Shown here in pieces: positions 49,379-53,315 of a stretch of 53,315 nt of DNA. Location of the stretch: positions 1-53,315 of the forward strand of contig NZ_JALKAL010000019.1 of the NCBI RefSeq assembly GCF_023015765.1, in the 5' to 3' direction. The notes under the pieces were generated by a model. That model was given only the letters and a program-made list of their open reading frames with translations, had not been told where the DNA came from and did not search any database. Position 1 is the first letter of the stretch. Each line of letters opens with the position of its first letter. Source of the DNA: Ornithinimicrobium sp. F0845 (GTDB lineage: Bacteria; Actinomycetota; Actinomycetes; Actinomycetales; Dermatophilaceae). A program made the position numbers and the translations under genes.

Positions 49379-50899
49379 TCACCCCTCGAACGGCGCCAGG
49401 GGCTCGGTGGCCGGCCCGTTGAGCACCGTGCCGTTGATGTCGAAGCGTGAGCCGTGGCAGGGGCAGTCCCAGGAGCGCTCGGCGTCGTTGAACCGCACGA
49501 CACACCCCAGGTGGGTGCAGTGCGCGGACACCTCGTGGAGCAGCCCGTCATCGTCCCGATAGCTCGCGACCGCCCGGGCCCCGACGCGACGGATCCGCCC
49601 CTCGCCGTCGGCCAGGTCGGCGGCGTCGTCGCCGGAGGCCACGGCCCGGGCCAGGCCCCCGACGAGGTGCTTGCCCACGGCGGCCTGGTCGGCGACCACG
49701 CCCGGCACCATGTCGGCCCTCACCCGCGTGGGGTTCATCAGCTCGGCCTGGGCGGGGTCGGCGTCGCCGGTGATCAGGTCGTGCAGCAGGTGCCCGGCGG
49801 CCGTGCCGTTGCTCATGCCCCACAGGTTGAATCCGGTCGCCACCCAGAGGTTCGTGCTGCCGGGAAGGTACCGCCCGACATACGGCACGCTGTCCGGCGT
49901 CGTCAGGTCGTGCGCGGACCACCGGTGGGTGACCTCCTGCAGGCCCACCGTCTCCCGCGCCCACTCCGCCAGCTCGGTGAAGACCTGGTCCTGGTCGGGC
50001 CGGGTGCCCGGCGGGTGCTGCCCCCCGCCGACGATCAGCCGGCCCGGCTCCCCGGGCGGGGTGCGCAGGGACCAGCCGTCGTCGACATCGATGAACATCC
50101 CCGCCGGCGGCGTGCCGGCGACCGGCCCGCTGACCACGAGGTCGCGGGTCTGCCCGAGCCGGGTGAAGTGCAGCCCGCGGTCCAGGATCGGGTAGTGCGT
50201 GGCGATCACCACGTGCCCCGCGGAGACGGTCCGGGTCTCGCGGGAGTCTCCCTCCCCGCGGGTCGTCTCGACCAGCAGTATGTCGTCACGCTCGTCGACG
50301 TTGAGGACCGCCTCTCCCTCGATCACCAGGCCACCGGCCGCCTCGATCTGGGCGGCCAGGTGCAGCAGCCAGCGCTGGGGGTGGAACTGCGCCTGGTCGG
50401 GCAGCCGCACGGCCGCGGCGACCTCGAACGGGAGGCCGGCGTCGTCGAGCAGCTCGGCCGGGAGCCCGGCGAGCTGCATGGCCTCGGCCTCCCGGGCCAG
50501 GTCCCGGACCCGGTCCGCGCGGGTGGTGTAGACGTAGGAGTCGCGGCGCTCGAAGTCGCAGTCCACCTCCTCCGCGGCGACCACCTCGGCGACCCAGTCC
50601 AGCGCGCGGACCTGCGCCGCGGCATACTGCCCGGCTCGGTCCCCTCCCAGTGAGTCATAGACCAGGCCGTGCTGGGCGGTGAACTTGGCCGTCGTGTTGC
50701 CGGTGACCCCGGCTCCCACCTGGCGTGCCTCCAGGACGGTGACGCTGCGGCCAGAGCGGGCCACCAGGCACGCGGTCGTCAGGCCGGCGATGCCGGCGCC
50801 GACGACCACGACGTCGCTGTCGGTCGGGACCGGGCCGCGCCGGTCAGGGGTCTGGGTGTCGCTGTGCCACAGCGAGAGCGGTGTGGGCAGGTCGAGCAT
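49379..50899 (-). CDS. FAD-dependent oxidoreductase with C-terminal Rieske domain
   Basis: The 506-aa protein joins a DadA/glycine-oxidase-like FAD domain (DSDVVVVGAGIAGLTTACLVARSGRSVTVLEA near residue 25, and WSAHDLTTPDSVPYVGRY later) to a Rieske [2Fe-2S] domain with CTHLGC and CPCHGSRFD near residues 460-485. It probably passes electrons from a reduced carbon or amine substrate to an acceptor. GGAGGAGG upstream supports ATG 50899. Such fused proteins are frequent in actinobacteria; the substrate is unknown. Confidence 0.9.
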   Translation of the reverse strand: MLDLPTPLSLWHSDTQTPDRRGPVPTDSDVVVVGAGIAGLTTACLVARSGRSVTVLEARQVGAGVTGNTTAKFTAQHGLVYDSLGGDRAGQYAAAQVRALDWVAEVVAAEEVDCDFERRDSYVYTTRADRVRDLAREAEAMQLAGLPAELLDDAGLPFEVAAAVRLPDQAQFHPQRWLLHLAAQIEAAGGLVIEGEAVLNVDERDDILLVETTRGEGDSRETRTVSAGHVVIATHYPILDRGLHFTRLGQTRDLVVSGPVAGTPPAGMFIDVDDGWSLRTPPGEPGRLIVGGGQHPPGTRPDQDQVFTELAEWARETVGLQEVTHRWSAHDLTTPDSVPYVGRYLPGSTNLWVATGFNLWGMSNGTAAGHLLHDLITGDADPAQAELMNPTRVRADMVPGVVADQAAVGKHLVGGLARAVASGDDAADLADGEGRIRRVGARAVASYRDDDGLLHEVSAHCTHLGCVVRFNDAERSWDCPCHGSRFDINGTVLNGPATEPLAPFEG

Positions 50900-51009
50900 G
50901 ACTACCTCCTCCGGGTCTCCTCCATCATGTGGGGGCCGGTGGGGCGCGGCGAGCCGGGACGGTGGGGCTCTCGCGGGCGATCCGGTGGCGCCGGGAGGAT
51001 GATGGGGTG

Positions 51010-51122
51010 ATGCGCTACGCACTCACCGGGGCCACGGGGTTCGTCGGGGGAGAGCTCGCCCACCAGCTCCGGGCCGAGGGTCACGACGTCGTCGCCCTGG
51101 TCCGCTCACCCGGACGGGCCGC
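51010..51122 (+). pseudogene. 5' fragment of an NAD-dependent epimerase (SDR)
   Basis: ATG 51010 begins MRYALTGATGFVGGELAHQL, followed by AEGHDVVALVRSPGRAA: a perfect start of an extended SDR epimerase with the GxxGxxG dinucleotide loop. After about 37 codons the frame continues as antisense of the small membrane protein and has no further family features. GGGAGGATG-type ribosome site is present. The rest of the gene appears deleted. Confidence 0.75.
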
Positions 51123-51497
51123 GGCCAGCACACCCAGGGCGAACCAGGTGGCGGCGAGCCACAGGGCCCAGCTCTTGCGCCGACGGACTGCCCAGAGCGA
51201 GGTGAGCCAGCCGACGATGCCGAGGACTCCGGTGCCGACCAGCCAGCCGATGATCGCGGTCCGCTCGGTGGCGACGGTGCCCGCGTCCCACTGCGGGTAG
51301 GCCTCGCGCACGTGCTGGCCCACGCTGTCGGTCGGGTCCAGCAGGGCGATGAGTGAGACGACGATCGTGAGTGCCAGGCCGATGAGCATCGGCACGGTGA
51401 CACTGCGGGTGGTCATGGTGTCAGTGGTCATGGTGTCAAGGGTCATGGGCTCGGTCGTCCTGGGGTCGGTCGTCATGGTGTCAGTGGTCTTGCGCAT
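51081..51497 (-). CDS. Small multi-helix membrane protein with repeat N-terminus
   Basis: The 138-aa protein has a Thr/Met-rich N-terminus built of 15-bp repeats and three hydrophobic segments (about residues 30-50, 75-95 and 100-122), and ends with RPGERTRATTS, which overlaps the epimerase fragment on the other strand. Its 3' end may be altered by the deletion. GGAAG upstream of ATG 51497 supports the start. Divergent from tetR and flanked by its operators, so it is a likely repressed target. No function is recognised. Confidence 0.75.
   Translation of the reverse strand: MRKTTDTMTTDPRTTEPMTLDTMTTDTMTTRSVTVPMLIGLALTIVVSLIALLDPTDSVGQHVREAYPQWDAGTVATERTAIIGWLVGTGVLGIVGWLTSLWAVRRRKSWALWLAATWFALGVLAAARPGERTRATTS
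51412..51486. repeat. 15-bp in-frame tandem repeat in membrane protein gene
   Basis: Five 15-bp units GTCATGGTGTCAGTG and variants, encoding TDTMT-type pentapeptides. Confidence 0.9.
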
Positions 51498-51522
51498 GTC
51501 TCTTCCTTCGGGTGGTCGGTCT

Positions 51523-51575
51523 GTTGTACGCCGTATAACATCCATGTCCACCACGGTAGATATACGCTGTAGAAC
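51523..51575. promoter_or_regulatory. Twin TetR operators in divergent region
   Basis: GTTGTACG-C-CGTATAAC (51523-51539) is a 17-bp palindrome with one mismatch. A second site at 51559-51575, read on the minus strand as GTTCTACAGCGTATATC, matches it at 13 of 17 positions. Centres are 36 bp apart, on one helical face by about 3.5 turns, between the divergent genes. Confidence 0.65.
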
Positions 51576-51601
51576 AGTCAAACCACTTTCCAGGAGGACT
51601 C

Positions 51602-52372
51602 ATGTCGGCTGCCCGGTCCCGCGGCCAGGTCCGGTCTCCTGCGCAGGACCGGTCTCGTGCGCAGGACCGGTCTCGTGCGCAGGACCGGTCTCGCGAGCCG
51701 GTCCGGTCTCGCGGGCAGCACGCCGGACTCACCCGGGAGGCCGTGCTCGAGGCCGCCGTGCGGCTGGTCGACGAGCAGGGGCTGGCGGCGCTGTCGATGC
51801 GTCGCCTCGGCGCAGAGCTGGGGGTCGAGGCGATGGCGCTCTATCACCACGTCGGGAGCAAGGACGAGCTGCTCGACGGGCTCGTGGAGCATCTGTTCAG
51901 CCAGGCGGTGCCGGCGCCCGAGGGCGCCGAGCCACCGGCCGCCCATGCCGCCGACCCCGGCGACCCACAGCCCTGGCGAGCGGTCATGCGGCGGTTCGCG
52001 CACGACATACTGCAGACGCTCCTGGACCATCCCCATCTGGTGCCGGTCGTGCTCTCGCGACCGGCCGCGACGCCACCGGTGCACGCCCTGCTCGAGCGGG
52101 CGCTGATCCCGCTGCGCGAGGCCGGCTTCCCGCCGGGCAGGTCGCTGGACCTGATCTACGCCCTGATCGGCTTCGTGGTCGGTCATGTAGCGACGGGCGG
52201 CGGGGCCGGGGACAGTTCCGCGGCGCGCCGGGACATCCTGGCAGCGCAGGACCTGAGCGACTTCCCGCTGTTGGCGCGTGCGGTCGAGGACGCCCCGGAG
52301 TCCGGTGCCGCGTCGCCGTTCGACACCACGCTGGAGGCACTGCTCGCCTGGTTCGACCCGCCGGCCGGCTGA
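51602..52372 (+). CDS. TetR family transcriptional regulator, TetR_C type
   Basis: The 256-aa repressor has an HTH at about residues 45-90 (LTREAVLEAAVRLVDEQGLAALSMRRLGAELGVEAMALYHHVGSKDELL) and an all-helical ligand domain of the tetracycline-repressor C-terminal type. It carries a 35-residue basic N-terminal tail of hexapeptide repeats (AQDRSR) ahead of the HTH, which is unusual. CAGGAGG 5 nt before ATG 51602 supports the start. Divergent operators imply autoregulation and control of the membrane protein. Ligand is unknown. Confidence 0.9.
   Translation: MSAARSRGQVRSPAQDRSRAQDRSRAQDRSREPVRSRGQHAGLTREAVLEAAVRLVDEQGLAALSMRRLGAELGVEAMALYHHVGSKDELLDGLVEHLFSQAVPAPEGAEPPAAHAADPGDPQPWRAVMRRFAHDILQTLLDHPHLVPVVLSRPAATPPVHALLERALIPLREAGFPPGRSLDLIYALIGFVVGHVATGGGAGDSSAARRDILAAQDLSDFPLLARAVEDAPESGAASPFDTTLEALLAWFDPPAG
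51631..51716. repeat. 18-bp in-frame tandem repeat at TetR N-terminus
   Basis: About five units of CCGGTCTCGTGCGCAGGA encode AQDRSR-type hexapeptides. Confidence 0.9.
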
Positions 52373-52399
52373 GGCGCTGACAGACCCCGCGCTGGACGG

Positions 52400-52559
52400 G
52401 CATCCACAGGTATGTCGTGTGGTCGCCGGGGGCTGTCGGTGCCGGCTGGCAGGGTCTGTCCACAGGTGGTGGGGTGTCGCCGAGCGAGTGTCGCACACAT
52501 GTGCTAAGTTGTGTGGTGTAGGGAAGGAACCGACCACTGGTCGTGGTCGTGAACGGTGG
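52400..52559 (+). promoter_or_regulatory. Conserved leader of right HNH gene
   Basis: Near-identical counterpart of 2481-2640, with GCACA-CA-TGTGC and GACCA-N-TGGTC motifs. The promoter is presumably within it, but hexamers are not certain. Confidence 0.55.
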
Positions 52560-52592
52560 ATGTTCGTCGAGGGTGTTGGGGAGGTGGGGTTG

Positions 52593-53315
52593 GTGGCTCG
52601 TCACACGGAGGTGTTCGAGGCGTCGGGTGGGGGTGTGTCCGTGTTGGAGGCGCGCCTGGCGGCGGTGCTGGCCGACCCGCCGGTCCGGGAGGTGGAGCTG
52701 GAGGAGATCGCCCCGGTGCCGGACTGCTCCGTGGTGGTGGAGTTCGTGTCCCTGGCCGAGGACGCGGTGATTGTCGCACTGGCCGGGTTGGGGGTGGCCC
52801 CGGCCGAGTGCGCGGTGCTGACCGACCTGGCCCAGGCGTGCGCGTCGGTGACCCGTCGCGGGGCCGCCGCACCGGGCCAGGAGTTCTTCACCCGCATCGC
52901 CACCACCGGCTCTTCAGCCGCTGAGGCACCTGACTCCTTCGGCCCGGGTGCCGCCGACGATGGGCCCCACCACCCCACCGGTCCCTCCGGCCCTGGCCGC
53001 AGCGACGCTAGTGGCTCCGACCCGGCTGACCCGCCTGACTCAGTGCCGGCTGATGCTGCGCCTGTATCGGGTGAGGAGGCGGCGGTGGTGAAGGGTCGGG
53101 CGTCGTCGTTGGTGGGTGCGGTGAGCACGTTGTCGCGGGCGGCGGGCCGGTTGGAGCGGGTGTTGATCTGCGGGGCGCGGGAGCTGACCGCGGCGCAGGG
53201 CAAGTTGTTGCTGGCCGACAAGGGCGTGGTCTCGATGGATGAGCTGACCCCGGCCCAGACCGACGCGTGGCGGGCGGATGCGAAGAAGCGGGCCCGCACG
53301 GATCTGGAGTTTGAG
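52593..53315 (+). CDS. 13E12-type DUF222/HNH family protein, C-terminus cut by window edge
   Basis: About 241 codons are visible. The sequence is almost the same as the N-terminal part of the left copy up to GARELTAAQGKLLLADKGVVSMDELTPAQTDAWRADAKKRARTDLEFE, except in the linker after residue 105, where the left copy has a 51-bp duplication and this one has a different Ser/Asp/Pro sequence. The HNH part lies outside the window. GTG 52593 is preferred (GGGGAGG 8 nt upstream); ATG 52560 is the alternative. Confidence 0.85.
   Translation, partial: MARHTEVFEASGGGVSVLEARLAAVLADPPVREVELEEIAPVPDCSVVVEFVSLAEDAVIVALAGLGVAPAECAVLTDLAQACASVTRRGAAAPGQEFFTRIATTGSSAAEAPDSFGPGAADDGPHHPTGPSGPGRSDASGSDPADPPDSVPADAAPVSGEEAAVVKGRASSLVGAVSTLSRAAGRLERVLICGARELTAAQGKLLLADKGVVSMDELTPAQTDAWRADAKKRARTDLEFE

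Larger units (their letters stand above)
52400..53315 (+). repeat. Right arm of large inverted repeat
   Basis: Inverted copy of 1680-2640, beginning at GCATCCACAGG and running into the window end. Coding parts differ by few bases apart from the variable linker. Confidence 0.85.

Overview
The window is chromosomal DNA of a very GC-rich actinobacterium. Evidence is the codon use, GTG starts, actinobacterial families (GAF-ANTAR, LysM protein next to lexA, 13E12 DUF222/HNH genes) and leaderless promoters. The Intrasporangiaceae/Ornithinimicrobium area is my guess from overall feel, not a proven placement. I see no rRNA, tRNA, integrase, transposase or CRISPR array. Nearly all of the sequence is coding.

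Layout. The two ends carry two diverged copies of one 13E12-type HNH gene, pointing outward and sharing an almost identical 160-bp leader, so about 50 kb lies between inverted repeats. From 2.7 to 9.8 kb there are a class II sirtuin, a LysR regulator, a proline-rich protein and an AIM24 protein, a class V aminotransferase whose upstream site resembles the LysR site, a LuxR-type regulator and a PRC-barrel protein. From 10 to 20 kb there are a lexA / LysM-protein SOS divergon, a beta-phosphoglucomutase plus GH65 phosphorylase operon, a secreted trypsin-like lipoprotein with a PDZ domain, and a RecQ-like helicase fused to a phosphoribosyltransferase domain.

The centre (20.0-35.7 kb) is a catabolic island divided by an IclR gene. 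Leftward run IclR, an acetyl-CoA-synthetase-like protein with damaged motifs, a BadI/MenB-like crotonase, two acyl-CoA dehydrogenases and an atypical crotonase. Rightward run a complete branched-chain-amino-acid-type ABC importer (ATPase, two permeases, binding lipoprotein, second ATPase) interleaved with a canonical long-chain-type acyl-CoA ligase and a PaaK-like protein that also lacks the usual adenylation motifs. The likely job is capture, CoA activation and ring/side-chain oxidation of a carboxylic acid, possibly alicyclic or aromatic; no thiolase or hydroxyacyl-CoA dehydrogenase is present, so the pathway must be completed elsewhere.

From 35.7 to 52.4 kb there are a histidine kinase and response regulator encoded tail to tail with overlap, a CDF metal exporter, a 1460-residue secreted subtilase, an RclA-like flavin disulfide reductase followed by a frameshifted AraC regulator, a GAF-ANTAR regulator overlapping a macrodomain gene, a DUF2268 metalloprotease, a GNAT acetyltransferase, an unknown gene, a FAD/Rieske oxidoreductase, a truncated SDR epimerase fragment, a small membrane protein and a divergent TetR with twin operators.

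A theme running through the window is short tandem repeats. At least eight genes carry in-frame 15-, 18-, 21-, 24-, 30- or 51-bp arrays in linkers or termini, and further arrays lie at gene ends, two of them including the stop codon.
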